Part shown: positions 23,613 through 33,623 of the stretch, one piece after another
Layout of the letters: every line of letters begins with the position of its first letter
Numbering within the stretch: the stretch's first letter is position 1
Origin: Flagellimonas alvinocaridis
GTDB lineage: Bacteria > Bacteroidota > Bacteroidia > Flavobacteriales > Flavobacteriaceae
DNA: 56,633 bases
Assembly: GCF_004916895.1 (NCBI RefSeq)
Contig: NZ_SNTZ01000016.1
Location: 1-56,633 of the forward strand
Direction: 5' to 3'
The notes under the pieces: generated by a model
Told to the model about the DNA's origin: nothing
Database searches by the model: none
What the model saw: only the letters and a program-made list of their open reading frames with translations
Made by a program: the position numbers and the translations under genes

Positions 23613-24611
23613 TTAAGTGTGTATTTTTCCCATTTTATCCTTCAAGAGTTGAGGATCCTTTTTGTTGATCACAGATAAAATCTCGGACAAAATGGAGATG
23701 GCAATTTCCTGAGGGGTTTCCGCACCAATATCAATTCCTGAAGGCCCATGGATTTGATCCAGAAACGTTTCCGAAACATCAGGGCAACGTTCCAAGAGTT
23801 CATCAAATAGTTTTTCCCTTCGTTTAAAAGGTCCCAATAGCCCAATGTAAGCACCAAGTTCATCCTTTAGGGCCATCACGAATTGTAGGTCCTTGACAAA
23901 ACTATGGGTCATAATGATCACGGCCGTTTGTGGATCTAGACTATATTGAAATGCTTCAGGCTCCACCTGAATGAGTTTATGGATGCCGGGGAAATCCTTT
24001 TCCGATTTTTCTTCCCTCGGGTTGACCACCACACTTACTTCCCAACCAGTGAGGGCCGCATATTTACATAATTGCACGGCATCGTGCTCCGCGCCTATGA
24101 TCAATAACTGAAAACAAGGCTGCATTTCCTGTTCAAAAATAGCAAGTCCTTTTTTAGATTCAACCTCATCGCATAGAGGAAACATTTCATCCTCGAACTG
24201 GAACATGGAATGATAGTTTGGGTTATCACTCTGCTCCTTTTGGTAGTAAGAATGGATACGGAAGGGCCTTCTGTCTTTAATGGTATTCCAGAAACGGGTC
24301 AAAAAGGCTTCGTTGGGCTTAAAAGTCTCCAGTAAAATATACAGAATACCCTCGCAACCTAAACGGTAACGTCCGTCATACACCATAATCCGGGAAAGTC
24401 CGGTGGTAAAGACCGTTTGGGCCTGTCGCAATACTTCTTTCTCCACACATCCGCCACTCACGGCTCCGACCATGTCTCCATTCTCAAAAATGAGCATGCG
24501 GACACCAGGTCTACGGTATGATGAACCATCCAAAGCAACCACAGTGGCCAGTATAGCAGCCTCACCCCTTTCCTGATAGCTTTGTATGATCGTTTTAAGT
24601 TCGTGTGTCAT
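23613..24611 (-). CDS. xdhC: XdhC-family molybdenum cofactor maturation factor
   Basis: A 332-residue protein with the XdhC/CoxI N-terminal domain (VALDGSSYRRPGVRM, VGAVSGGCVEKEV) and a Rossmann-like C-terminal half (LLIIGAEHDAVQL, YIGLLGPFKRRE). XdhC binds and protects the sulfurated cofactor and delivers it to the hydroxylase. ATG 24611 overlaps the moeA stop as ATGA and is preferred to a TTG at 24617. Confidence 0.9.
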   Translation of the reverse strand: MTHELKTIIQSYQERGEAAILATVVALDGSSYRRPGVRMLIFENGDMVGAVSGGCVEKEVLRQAQTVFTTGLSRIMVYDGRYRLGCEGILYILLETFKPNEAFLTRFWNTIKDRRPFRIHSYYQKEQSDNPNYHSMFQFEDEMFPLCDEVESKKGLAIFEQEMQPCFQLLIIGAEHDAVQLCKYAALTGWEVSVVVNPREEKSEKDFPGIHKLIQVEPEAFQYSLDPQTAVIIMTHSFVKDLQFVMALKDELGAYIGLLGPFKRREKLFDELLERCPDVSETFLDQIHGPSGIDIGAETPQEIAISILSEILSVINKKDPQLLKDKMGKIHT

Positions 24612-25807
24612 TGCCAAAGATTTCGGGTTGGTATAAACATTGCTTTAGCTTCTTTCTGCAGGCTTTCCTTTGGGGGAATCGATACGAATCCATCTACTTT
24701 GGAAAGTCCTACCAAATCCCCAGAACCGGATGATGACAGAACTTCGGCCATCAATCTTCCTTCTTTCATATCAATTTTGGCCCCTAGGAATAGGGTCAAA
24801 TCTGTTTCGTTGGTAAAGGATTCAGTTAAAAGTACGGCAAATTGTGGTGCCTCCCTACCTAAAGTTTTGTTAAGCCAAGCCTTAAAATACAAATGATAGT
24901 TGACAAAGGTCGATACAGGGTTCCCGGGAAATGAAAACAAAATGGTCTTGTGTTTCAGATGTTTTCCAAACCAAAATGGTTTTCCTGGGCGCTGCAATAC
25001 CTTATGAAAGGCTTTTTCCACACCCAGCGCTGCAAAGGCTTCTGGTAGGAAGTCAAACTTTCCCATGGAAACGCCTCCGCTGAGGAGCAAAACATCATAG
25101 GTTTTGATGAGATGCTCCAATGCTTTTTGGATAGCTGTCGGTTCGTCCACAAGATGATGGATGTCCGCTGCAATGTGCTCCGTTTCCAAAAGCGCATAAA
25201 GGGAATGGGAATTGGATTTTCTAATTTGAAATGGTAACGGGATTTCCTCTACGTTCACCAATTCGTTCCCTGTGGAAATTACTGCAATTTTGGGAAGTTT
25301 TTTCACCACGACCTGTGCTTTTCCCACTGAGGCCAATATCCCTATTTCGGCAGAAGTAATGGAAACCCCAGATTGAAGTAAAACTTCACCTTGATTAATG
25401 TCGCTAGCTTGATAATGTATGTTTTGCCCTTTTTTAATGGGTTTATTAACTGTAAATATGTCACCCTCCCTGGAAGTATGCTCGTACATGATCACCGTGT
25501 CGGCATTTTTGGGTACGATTGCCCCAGTCATGACTTCTGTGCAATTACTGCTATTCTCAAGGAGTATTTGGGGGGTTCCCGCTTGGGCCATTCCAGAAAC
25601 GCCAAAAGTTTGCCCTTGGGATTTAATAGCATCAAATTGTATGGCAATGCCGTCCTTGGTGGATCTATCAAAAGGAGGAAAATCCCTGTCGGCTATAATA
25701 TTTTCAGCCAAAACCCTCCCTTGGGATTCATCCAAGGATACAGTTTCTTTCCCATAATCTTGTGCATGGTCCAGCACTTTTTTTAGTGCATCATTAAATT
25801 CAATCAT
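24608..25807 (-). CDS. moeA: Molybdopterin molybdotransferase MoeA
   Basis: A 399-residue MoeA that inserts molybdate into adenylated molybdopterin. Visible are FPPFDRSTKDGIAIQF near residue 40, EVMTGAIVPKNADTVI in domain II, VISTGNELV and LLLSGGVSMGKFDFLPE in the MoaB-like catalytic domain, and SFPGNPVSTFVNYHLYF. It overlaps xdhC (ATGA) and the TSUP gene (4 bp). Length is typical. Confidence 0.95.
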   Translation of the reverse strand: MIEFNDALKKVLDHAQDYGKETVSLDESQGRVLAENIIADRDFPPFDRSTKDGIAIQFDAIKSQGQTFGVSGMAQAGTPQILLENSSNCTEVMTGAIVPKNADTVIMYEHTSREGDIFTVNKPIKKGQNIHYQASDINQGEVLLQSGVSITSAEIGILASVGKAQVVVKKLPKIAVISTGNELVNVEEIPLPFQIRKSNSHSLYALLETEHIAADIHHLVDEPTAIQKALEHLIKTYDVLLLSGGVSMGKFDFLPEAFAALGVEKAFHKVLQRPGKPFWFGKHLKHKTILFSFPGNPVSTFVNYHLYFKAWLNKTLGREAPQFAVLLTESFTNETDLTLFLGAKIDMKEGRLMAEVLSSSGSGDLVGLSKVDGFVSIPPKESLQKEAKAMFIPTRNLWQ

Positions 25808-26586
25808 GAAAAAAAGTTTACTTCCAATCCGTTTTTGAGCAATACCCGAACCCCTACAAAGAGTACCAAAAAGCCAGTCAACAGTCGAATACGTTTTGCT
25901 GATAACTTTCCAATGCTCAACCGTACTCCTAGCTGCCCACCCATTAGAACGGCAAATAATAGTCCCAATATTTCGGGCCAGAAGATTTCAAAAGAGTCAC
26001 TGACAAATAGCCCCCCAATCCCCGAAACGGAATTGACCAAGATGAAAAAACTGGCCAAAGAAGCAATGACAATAGGTTTGTCCCATTTCATATGATTGAG
26101 TACGGGCGCCAAGAATATCCCCCCGCCAATGCCCACCAATCCAGACAAAAGGCCAATGCCCGCTCCCAGAAGATAGGAAACATAGCTTGGATATTGTTTT
26201 ACATTGAAGTTGGAGCGCAACGACAAGGTTTGATAAATCAATGCAATGGCAGATATAATCAAGGCCAAAGCCAGTAAAATGAAAAACACCTGTTCTTTTA
26301 ATCTAAATGAGGCTCCCAAAAAAGCCATGGGTATACTGGCGACCACAAATGGGATGAATTTTTTCAAGGGCAAATGCCCATTCTTGTAGTAGAGATAACA
26401 GCTTCCTGTGACCACTGTTAAGTTGCAGAGCAACGCAGTTGTCCTTATCGCAAAAAAACTGGTCAGGACCAAGGTAAGTATGGCCAAGTAACTGGAGCCT
26501 CCCCCAAAACCAACCGCCGAGTATAGCGTTGCAATTACAAAGAACGCAAGTGTTAATAAGATGAAATCTACAGAAGCTAGGGACAT
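25804..26586 (-). CDS. TSUP/TauE-SafE family membrane transporter
   Basis: A 260-residue protein with about eight membrane spans. It has the family motif GFGGGSSYLAILTL near residue 30 and the repeated GIGGGIFLAPVLNHM near 150. TSUP proteins export sulfite or small sulfonates. It overlaps moeA and moeB in the same operon, so it may remove a sulfur by-product of the cofactor pathway or of the hydroxylase substrate; this is inference. Confidence 0.85.
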   Translation of the reverse strand: MSLASVDFILLTLAFFVIATLYSAVGFGGGSSYLAILTLVLTSFFAIRTTALLCNLTVVTGSCYLYYKNGHLPLKKFIPFVVASIPMAFLGASFRLKEQVFFILLALALIISAIALIYQTLSLRSNFNVKQYPSYVSYLLGAGIGLLSGLVGIGGGIFLAPVLNHMKWDKPIVIASLASFFILVNSVSGIGGLFVSDSFEIFWPEILGLLFAVLMGGQLGVRLSIGKLSAKRIRLLTGFLVLFVGVRVLLKNGLEVNFFS

Positions 26587-27644
26587 AGCATCATCATTTT
26601 GTTCATGCCGCCCAAGACGTTGTAAAATTTTATGGCAGGAAAAGAAGTTTCCAATTGCTGTATGGCCTGTTCACTTCGTTTTCCAGATTGACATATGACA
26701 TAGACTTCTTTTGTTCCTACAATGTGTTCCGCTGCCAATTCCAAACGGTTCAAAGGGGTATTGATTGCCTCATTGAGATGTTGGGCATTAAACTCATTGG
26801 GGGTACGTACATCCAATAGGGTAATATTTTGTTGGGATTCCAATAAGAGTTGAAATTCTTCCGCACGGATTGAAGGCACTACGCTACAATCCAGTTGTTG
26901 ATATTGGTCCTGTAATTTTTTGATTTTTTGATTTTCGGGGTTGACTTTAAAACCAATTTTGGTGGACTGTTGGGTTAGTCCATCAAATAGCAATAACTTT
27001 CCTGATAAGACCTCCCCTATCCCTGTCAGTACTTTTACAACCTCCAATGCTTGAAAGGTTCCAATGATTCCGGGAATAACGCCCAAAACCCCATTTTCAT
27101 TGCAATTGGGCACCTCATGGGGGCTTGGCATGTTGGGATATAAACAGCGATATGTTGGTCCATCATTATAGTTGAATACGCTTACATGTCCTTCAAAACT
27201 GTGCAATGCGCCATAGACAAAAGGTTTTCCCAAGATAACACAGGCGTCGTTGATGAGATATCGTGTTGGAAAATTATCCGTGGCGTCCAGGATCAAGTCA
27301 TAAACTTCCAAAATATCCAAGGCATTATCCTTAGTCAGAAAGGTATCGTGTAGATGAAAGGTTGTGCCAGAATTCTGTGCGCTCAATTTTTCATGAGCCA
27401 CCTCCAGCTTCGACCTTCCCAAATCGTTTTCGGTATAGAGGGTTTGTCGTTGCAGATTGTGCAATTCAACGGTGTCTTGATCCATAAGGCCCAAAGTCCC
27501 CACTCCCATGGCGTTAAGGTATTGTAATGCTGGAAGGCCCAATCCGCCCAAACCCACGACCAAGACTTTTGAATCGGCCAGCTTTTGCTGTCCTTCCGGA
27601 CCAAAATCCTTTAATTGGGTTTGTCTGATATACCTAGGTTCCAT
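26577..27644 (-). CDS. moeB: MoeB/ThiF-type adenylyltransferase with rhodanese domain
   Basis: A 355-residue protein. The N-terminal E1-like domain has VLVVGLGGLGLPALQYL (nucleotide loop), DQDTVELHNLQRQ and DATDNFPTRYLIND. The C-terminal rhodanese domain carries VICQSGKRSEQAI with the active-site cysteine. It activates the C-terminal glycine of MoaD, encoded three genes upstream, and the rhodanese part can supply sulfur. The usual first CxxC zinc pair near residue 180 appears reduced to a single Cys (YRCLYP). Confidence 0.9.
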   Translation of the reverse strand: MEPRYIRQTQLKDFGPEGQQKLADSKVLVVGLGGLGLPALQYLNAMGVGTLGLMDQDTVELHNLQRQTLYTENDLGRSKLEVAHEKLSAQNSGTTFHLHDTFLTKDNALDILEVYDLILDATDNFPTRYLINDACVILGKPFVYGALHSFEGHVSVFNYNDGPTYRCLYPNMPSPHEVPNCNENGVLGVIPGIIGTFQALEVVKVLTGIGEVLSGKLLLFDGLTQQSTKIGFKVNPENQKIKKLQDQYQQLDCSVVPSIRAEEFQLLLESQQNITLLDVRTPNEFNAQHLNEAINTPLNRLELAAEHIVGTKEVYVICQSGKRSEQAIQQLETSFPAIKFYNVLGGMNKMMMLCP

Positions 27645-28242
27645 GGTTGATTGCTATTTTGGATTTTGCAAACTCGTATTCCGATAGTGAATTGGCATTG
27701 TACAACACCTCGTCATGTTCGGGGAAGACCAACTTGGTATCCGTATTGAGCAAAAATTTTCGAGGACAGGAACTTTCCGATGTTTCCAAGTGGGTTATGG
27801 CCTTTTGAAGCCCTTTGGGTTCCCAAATGGTAATCAAAGGTTCGGGCAGCTTTGTTTGGTTGGTGGCAAAGGAAGTAGCTGATGCATTGGAATCCCTTTG
27901 TTCTACCAATTGTTTTATACTTTCCAAGTCCAATAAAGGGAGGTCGCAGGCCAACACTAACCAAGCAACATCTGAATGCAAAGCATGTGCACTAAGAATA
28001 CCATTAAAAGGACCACGATATTCATTTTTGTCCACAATGGCCCTATATGCTTTTTCAACAGTTGCTTCCTGTTCTTCGCGAACGCTCAAGAAAACAGTAT
28101 CGCATAGCTGTTCCAATAACCGGTAGAGATATTCCTGCTGGGGAATATCATGGTAGGTAATCAACCCTTTGTCCGACCCCATGCGGGTACTTTTACCTCC
28201 CGCAAGGACCAATCCGTATAATTTGGGTGTTGCTTTTTCCAT
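27634..28242 (-). CDS. mobA: Molybdenum cofactor guanylyltransferase MobA
   Basis: A 202-residue nucleotidyltransferase with GLVLAGGKSTRMGSDKGLI at the start and VLACDLPLLDL for the metal site. MobA attaches GMP to molybdopterin, although members of this family can be hard to tell from MocA by sequence. It overlaps the moeB start by 11 bp. Having both a MobA-like and a MocA-like gene in one operon suggests that one of them makes the dinucleotide form of the cofactor used by the hydroxylase. Confidence 0.85.
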   Translation of the reverse strand: MEKATPKLYGLVLAGGKSTRMGSDKGLITYHDIPQQEYLYRLLEQLCDTVFLSVREEQEATVEKAYRAIVDKNEYRGPFNGILSAHALHSDVAWLVLACDLPLLDLESIKQLVEQRDSNASATSFATNQTKLPEPLITIWEPKGLQKAITHLETSESSCPRKFLLNTDTKLVFPEHDEVLYNANSLSEYEFAKSKIAINHGT

Positions 28243-28274
28243 TTTGTCTGCGTTTAGATTAAGATATGGGTTAC

Positions 28275-29261
28275 CTATCCGCCAATGGATGTCATTGAAC
28301 TATCAAAAACGGTATTGGAATGTTCGTTTTGTGCTTCAAATCCTGTTTTGGCTCTAGAACCAATGGTTTTTAAGATAGTTTCTTTCACTTTTTCCACTGA
28401 TGATTCGCCACGAATTATATCCCGAAGATTTGCCTTAGGCTTTCCATACAAGCAGGTGATCACATCTCCAGTAGCTGTAACTCGCAAGCGATTACAACTG
28501 CCGCAAAATGTTCTGCTAAAAGATGGGATGATGCCAAAGGTTCCCGTATGCCCCTTAATCTTATAGTTTATGGATGTGGATTCCTTGGGCGACTCCAATT
28601 TTTGATAATCAGGAAAGGCCCTGGCAATATGTTCCAATATGGCCTTATAGTTCCAAGCAATGGATTTAAAGTTTTTGCTTCCCCCATTGAATGGCATTTC
28701 CTCTAAAAATCGAACTGAGACATCATGGTGCTTCATAACGTCCAGAATAGGAATAATATCCTGCTCGTTTTGCCCTTCCAACACAATAAAGTTGATACGT
28801 ACATTGAATCCTTCGGTAATCAGACGGATTAAATTATCATGGACGGTATCAAACTGCTTCCTTCGGGTAATACGTTCAAAAGTTTCCCTGTTGATGGAAT
28901 CCAAACTCACATTAATATTTTTAATGCCCAATGCTTTAAGCTCATTAATATGGGGGCCAATCAATGTGGCATTTGTGGTGACCGAAATATCTTTAAGGCC
29001 ATCCAAAGTTGCCAAATGGCGCAGTAACACCATTAGATCCTTTCTCACAAAGGGTTCGCCTCCCGTGATTCGGATTTTATCAATGCCTTGGGAAACCAAA
29101 ATTTCACTGACCTGTTTAAGTTCAGGGATGGTGAGCAATTTATCATTTTGGACAAAATTGATTCCCTCAGAAGGCATGCAATAGTTGCAACGTAGATTGC
29201 ACCTGTCGGTTACCGCCAACCTGAGATAATTGATCTGTCTTCCGTGATTGTCTATCAACAT
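28275..29261 (-). CDS. moaA: GTP 3',8-cyclase MoaA
   Basis: A 328-residue radical-SAM enzyme for the first step of molybdopterin synthesis. The N-terminal cluster motif is CNLRCNYCMPSEG (CxxxCxxC), the SAM-binding GGEPFVRKD follows, and the C-terminal second cluster is CGSCNRLRVT with the later Cys in VITCLYG. The chain ends in GG as required for activity. The partner enzyme gene moaC is not in this window. Confidence 0.95.
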   Translation of the reverse strand: MLIDNHGRQINYLRLAVTDRCNLRCNYCMPSEGINFVQNDKLLTIPELKQVSEILVSQGIDKIRITGGEPFVRKDLMVLLRHLATLDGLKDISVTTNATLIGPHINELKALGIKNINVSLDSINRETFERITRRKQFDTVHDNLIRLITEGFNVRINFIVLEGQNEQDIIPILDVMKHHDVSVRFLEEMPFNGGSKNFKSIAWNYKAILEHIARAFPDYQKLESPKESTSINYKIKGHTGTFGIIPSFSRTFCGSCNRLRVTATGDVITCLYGKPKANLRDIIRGESSVEKVKETILKTIGSRAKTGFEAQNEHSNTVFDSSMTSIGG

Positions 29262-29309
29262 AAATCCAAATAATTGCTTTGTAATGGAAAGATACCGATT
29301 TTATGCGGA

Positions 29310-29564
29310 TTATCCCCCACTCACTGGGGGGATAAGCGCAATTTCATCATAGGAATTGATGGTATCATCATCATTAGCATAGTTGTGGTTTACGGCCACG
29401 GCCAAGGATGACAATTTGTTGAGTTCAGGGTAGGTATCCCCCAAAAATTGTTTCAATTCCCTAACGGTTTTGGGTACTTGTTTACCGGTTACACTGGAAG
29501 TGGGAACGGACAAAGTGGGACTTCCCACAATGTCCTTCGTGATTCCAAACAAAAGTATCGTCAT
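29310..29564 (-). CDS. moaD: Molybdopterin synthase sulfur carrier MoaD
   Basis: An 84-residue ubiquitin-like protein with LLFGITKDIVG at the start, VAVNHNY in the middle and the C-terminal EIALIPPVSGG whose last glycine is adenylated by MoeB and thiocarboxylated. The partner MoaE is absent from the cluster. It lies 4 bp after the hydroxylase large-subunit gene. Confidence 0.9.
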   Translation of the reverse strand: MTILLFGITKDIVGSPTLSVPTSSVTGKQVPKTVRELKQFLGDTYPELNKLSSLAVAVNHNYANDDDTINSYDEIALIPPVSGG

Positions 29565-29568
29565 ATAA

Positions 29569-31806
29569 TCAGCCTATAATTTCCTTTTCGGGTACTTTTA
29601 AAAGTTCTGGTGTTTTGGTAAATGGTTGTTTATAGAGTCTATTTCCTGTGGCAGATTTAAAAGCATTGGCCACTGCACCTCCTGCTGGCGGCAGAGTGGG
29701 TTCGCCCAAACCGGTAGGTGAAAGACCATTGTCTATAAAATGGGTTTCCACAACAGGGGCATCCTTAATCCGCAGCAATCGATATTTGTCGAAATTATTG
29801 GCGGTGGGCTTCCCGTCCTTAAATGCCAATTCCCCGAACATGGAATGTCCTACACCATCCAACACACCGCCTTCCACCAAGTTTTTGGCTCCGAGGGGGT
29901 TCACCACAATCCCGCAATCAACAACACAGGTGATTTTTTTCAGTACAGGCTCTCCATTTTCAATTTCAACATCGGCCACTTCGGCCACGTGGGTGTTGTG
30001 GCAGTAATAGTTCACGAAGCCTTGGTGTACATGCTCCGGCTTTTTGCCCCAACCTGATTTTTCAACCGCCACCTTGATGACTTCTTTCATGCGGTCTGGA
30101 GAATATTGGATACGCTCATCCTCTTCAGGCTTTACATTGTCCAACAAATCCAAACGCAACTGTATCTTATCCACTTCCATCAATTCGGCCAGTTCATCAA
30201 AGAAACTTTGTTCGGCATAGGCCAAAAAGTTGGTATATGGGGCACGCCATGCGCCTGTGGTAATGTTACTGTCATATTTAGCGGTATCCACTTGGTAATT
30301 TTCAATGGCACCGGCTGGGAAGAAATTGGGAACGAGTCCGTACATATTGGAATTCACGGCGGCCTCTTTTAAGTGGTAGGCCGTTACTTTTCCATCTTTC
30401 ACTCCTGCTTTAATACGGTATTTGATGGACATTCTGTAGATTCCATCTTCCATATCTTCCTCTCTGGAGAAAACCAACTTTACAGGTTTCTTGGCTTTAT
30501 CGGCAATTTCAGCAGCTTCAATGGCAAAGTTACCATAGAGTCTTCGTCCAAAGCCACCACCAATACGGGTCATTTCCAAATGGATATCATCGGCTTCGCG
30601 GCCTAACAATTGTGCCACAAAACCAGCAGTGCCTTCTGGAGTTTGTATAGGGCCCACTAGGTGCACTTTCTCTTCGGTGACATTTGCGAAGAAATTCATG
30701 GGTTCCATACAGCTATGGGGTAAGAAAGGAGATTCAAAGGTGCGTTCCAGTACTTGGTCCGCATCAGCGAAAGCTTTCTTTACGTTGCCATCAGACCGTA
30801 AAGTCTCAAATTTGTTCCCATCCAAAAGACTGGTCAGAATTTTGTCATGTTCCTCGGTACTTTCAGCCTTGGTTACCTCTTCCCATTCGGCTTTGATAGC
30901 TTTTTTGGCTTTCATGGCCTCCCATGTAGAGTTGGCGAGTACTACTATTTTGTCGCTATCACTAATAATACTTGTAATCCTAGGAACCGATTCTGTAAGT
31001 CCTCGTAACTTTTCTCCTATGGTAAAGATATCCACCACACCGGGCATGGCCCTGGCGGCCGAATCATCATAGGAAACCAATTTTTGTCCAAAAGCAGGTG
31101 GACGCATTACAGAGGCATAGACCATGCCCTCAGTTTTGTAATCCATCCCATAAAGAGATTTTCCAGTGATGATTTTATCAATATCCACATTTGGGGTGTC
31201 TTTCCCCATGATTTTGTACTCGGAAGTCTTCTTCAGAGGCACATTTTCGGGAACTTCCAGTTGAGCGGCGTCTTTAACAACATCGCCATAACCCAGGGTT
31301 TCTCCTGCTGCATTGGTAATAATCCCTTCGCTCACGGTACATTCCGATGGGTCCACGCCCCAACGTGCCGCTGCCGCACTGACCAACATCTGTTTGGCCG
31401 CAGCTCCGGTCTGGCGTAGGGCATCCCATCCAAATCGGATGGATTGACTACCCCCAGCCACCTGTCGGGTGTAATTATTGGTATCCAGAATACCTTGTTC
31501 CACATACACATTGTCCCAAGCAACATCGAGTTCCTCGGCAATGATCATGGGCATGGAAGTCTTTACCCCCTGCCCTACTTCGGGATTGGGGGAAAATATG
31601 GTGACCGCACCATTGTCTGCAATTTTGATAAAAGCATTAAAGTCGTTATAGTCCAAACTGGCCAAATCTATGGCAGGTTCGGCAATGACTTTAGGTTTGC
31701 ACGCCTGGAAAAGGTTAAAGCCAATGAGCAGACCTCCTCCGGCTAGGGAAGAATTGCGCAAAAAGGCTCTTCTATTTAAAGTGTTGAATGTATTGTTAGT
31801 TGACAT
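29569..31806 (-). CDS. Molybdenum hydroxylase large subunit (IorB-like)
   Basis: A 745-residue xanthine-oxidase-family catalytic subunit of the isoquinoline 1-oxidoreductase beta type. The N-terminus has a twin-arginine signal (NRRAFLRNSSLAGGGLLIG) and a Cys at QACKP, so it is exported folded. GGSQSIRFGWDALRQTGAAAK (split as GGSQSIRFGWD and LRQTGAAAK), RIGGGFGRRLYGNFAIEAA and GLGEPTLPPAGGAVANA, with the probable catalytic Glu in GEPTLPP, are family motifs. It works with the Fe-S subunit at 31835 to hydroxylate a substrate, probably N-heterocyclic or aldehydic. Confidence 0.9.
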   Translation of the reverse strand: MSTNNTFNTLNRRAFLRNSSLAGGGLLIGFNLFQACKPKVIAEPAIDLASLDYNDFNAFIKIADNGAVTIFSPNPEVGQGVKTSMPMIIAEELDVAWDNVYVEQGILDTNNYTRQVAGGSQSIRFGWDALRQTGAAAKQMLVSAAAARWGVDPSECTVSEGIITNAAGETLGYGDVVKDAAQLEVPENVPLKKTSEYKIMGKDTPNVDIDKIITGKSLYGMDYKTEGMVYASVMRPPAFGQKLVSYDDSAARAMPGVVDIFTIGEKLRGLTESVPRITSIISDSDKIVVLANSTWEAMKAKKAIKAEWEEVTKAESTEEHDKILTSLLDGNKFETLRSDGNVKKAFADADQVLERTFESPFLPHSCMEPMNFFANVTEEKVHLVGPIQTPEGTAGFVAQLLGREADDIHLEMTRIGGGFGRRLYGNFAIEAAEIADKAKKPVKLVFSREEDMEDGIYRMSIKYRIKAGVKDGKVTAYHLKEAAVNSNMYGLVPNFFPAGAIENYQVDTAKYDSNITTGAWRAPYTNFLAYAEQSFFDELAELMEVDKIQLRLDLLDNVKPEEDERIQYSPDRMKEVIKVAVEKSGWGKKPEHVHQGFVNYYCHNTHVAEVADVEIENGEPVLKKITCVVDCGIVVNPLGAKNLVEGGVLDGVGHSMFGELAFKDGKPTANNFDKYRLLRIKDAPVVETHFIDNGLSPTGLGEPTLPPAGGAVANAFKSATGNRLYKQPFTKTPELLKVPEKEIIG

Positions 31807-31834
31807 GATTCTGTTTTTAGGTGAAAAGCTGGTG

Positions 31835-32296
31835 TTAATCCATATTTTCCGCAGCGATCTGCACCGCTTTGCGAATTCTAGTGTAAGTGGCGCATCGGCA
31901 GATATTGCCGTTCATGGCATTCTCAATGTCCTCTTCAGAAGGATTGGGGTTTTTCGCCAAAAAAGCAGAAGCGGTCATGATCTGTCCCGCTTGACAGTAC
32001 CCGCATTGGGGTACATCCATCTCTTTCCAGGCCTCTTGCACGGGATGGGTGCCATCTTCGGAAAGGCCCTCGATTGTAGTAATGGATTTTCCATCAATCT
32101 GGGCAAGGGTAAGGGAGCAGCTTCTCATGGCAGTGCCATCAACATGGATGGTACATGCACCACATTGGCCAATTCCACAACCGTACTTGGTACCCACAAG
32201 ATCAAGGTGATCACGCAGCACCCATAAAACAGGAGTGTCTTCGGCAACATCTACAGTTTTGGATGCGCCGTTGACATTGATTTGATACGTTGGCAT
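31835..32296 (-). CDS. Molybdenum hydroxylase [2Fe-2S] subunit (IorA-like)
   Basis: A 153-residue electron-transfer subunit. The plant-ferredoxin-type cluster is [18 protein letters not shown] with a later Cys (MRSC), and the second cluster is [10 protein letters not shown] plus [15 protein letters not shown]. It heads the operon. No signal peptide is present, so it is probably co-exported with the Tat-tagged large subunit. No FAD subunit or cytochrome gene is next to it. Confidence 0.95.
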   Translation of the reverse strand: MPTYQINVNGASKTVDVAEDTPVLWVLRDHLDLVGTKYGCGIGQCGACTIHVDGTAMRSCSLTLAQIDGKSITTIEGLSEDGTHPVQEAWKEMDVPQCGYCQAGQIMTASAFLAKNPNPSEEDIENAMNGNICRCATYTRIRKAVQIAAENMD

Positions 32297-32471
32297 AGTT
32301 TTTTGATTTGAATGAATATAGTTTGTATGCTGTTGAAGTTACCAAAAAATGAATCCAAAGCTTCTTTTTTAACAAGAGAGACGATTTTTTAACTTTTCTT
32401 TAAATCTATTACTCATTTTGAAAATAATTTTTGGACCAATTGAACGTTCTGCATGTTGAACCTTAACTTTT

Positions 32472-33572
32472 ATGAAAATGAAAAACGTACTTCGTTATTT
32501 TTTCCTAACCTCCTTAGTTCTTGTTTTTTTCTCTTGCGGCAATGCTGATGATGATGTGAATTTCAACATAAATGATGGTGAATTGGGTCAGGGCAAAGAG
32601 CCGGATGACTGTCTGGGCTTTGGTGAAAATGACCTCTTATTATCCATTCAAGACCAGTTTACCACCTTACCTGGAAAAGTATCCATTCTCTTTAAGGTTT
32701 CAGATGATATGGGTAATCCCGTTTCTGGATTAACAGCCAATCAGTTCACCATTTATGAGCAAGGTAGAAACGATGATTGTTTCAATATTATATCCTCTTC
32801 GGAATCGCAGGCGCGTATTTCCCCAAATTCCCAAGTGTTCAACAACAACACTTTATTGGTGCTGGATTTGAGCAATAGCGTATTGCAGGGAAGTCTGGAA
32901 GAGTTGAAGTCAGCTTCCATCAGTTTCATCAATAACGTAATGCCCACTGGCGAAGATGAAACAGGCTCATTTAAAATGGCGATTTATTGGTTTGATGGGG
33001 AAGATGAATTGCATGCATTGAATCCGTTATCCTCATCTGCTGAGGAATTGACCGCTGCCATAAATGGGATCACTGCCGATATCAGTAATGACCCTTCCAC
33101 GGATTTGTACGGTGCGGTGATCAAGTCCACCAAAAAGGCGGAAGATCTGCTCAAGGAAAACAACAACAGTGAAATCATAGGGGCGGCATCCATAGTGTTG
33201 TTTACAGATGGAACAGACCAAGCTTCCCGATATAAAGAGGCCGATGCCCTGAAAGCCGTAGAGAACGCCAATAGAAATATTTCTTATTTTTCCATTGGAC
33301 TTGGAGCAGAAATCGATACCGAGGTATTGACCAAAATTGGGAAGACGGCCAGTGTGTTTGCTTCCAATAAAGAGGAATTGGAGAACACCTTCAATCAAAT
33401 TTCCCAACGAGTCGCCGAACAGGCCAACAGCTTCTATCTTTTTGAATATTGTACCCCAAAACGTGATGGTAGTGGCGAAAGCAACTTGGTGATCCAGTTG
33501 ACCGATGGCAATAGCAAAGGGGCTGTTCAGACCAAATTCAGTGCCAATGGATTTACCGGAGGTTGCGAATAG
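32472..33572 (+). CDS. VWA-domain lipoprotein, 366 aa
   Basis: Lipoprotein signal (FFLTSLVLVFFSCGNADDD). An acidic linker is followed by an Ig-like part (GLTANQFTIYEQG) and a von Willebrand factor A domain from about residue 130. The MIDAS motif is LLVLDLSNSV (DxSxS), with STDLYGAVIKST and IVLFTDGTDQ completing the metal site. Likely a surface or periplasmic protein-protein interaction module. Divergent from the molybdenum operon. Confidence 0.85.
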   Translation: MKMKNVLRYFFLTSLVLVFFSCGNADDDVNFNINDGELGQGKEPDDCLGFGENDLLLSIQDQFTTLPGKVSILFKVSDDMGNPVSGLTANQFTIYEQGRNDDCFNIISSSESQARISPNSQVFNNNTLLVLDLSNSVLQGSLEELKSASISFINNVMPTGEDETGSFKMAIYWFDGEDELHALNPLSSSAEELTAAINGITADISNDPSTDLYGAVIKSTKKAEDLLKENNNSEIIGAASIVLFTDGTDQASRYKEADALKAVENANRNISYFSIGLGAEIDTEVLTKIGKTASVFASNKEELENTFNQISQRVAEQANSFYLFEYCTPKRDGSGESNLVIQLTDGNSKGAVQTKFSANGFTGGCE

Positions 33573-33623
33573 TGGGACTTTTGAATAATCCCTATCTTGG
33601 TCGTCATAATTAATAAACAAACT

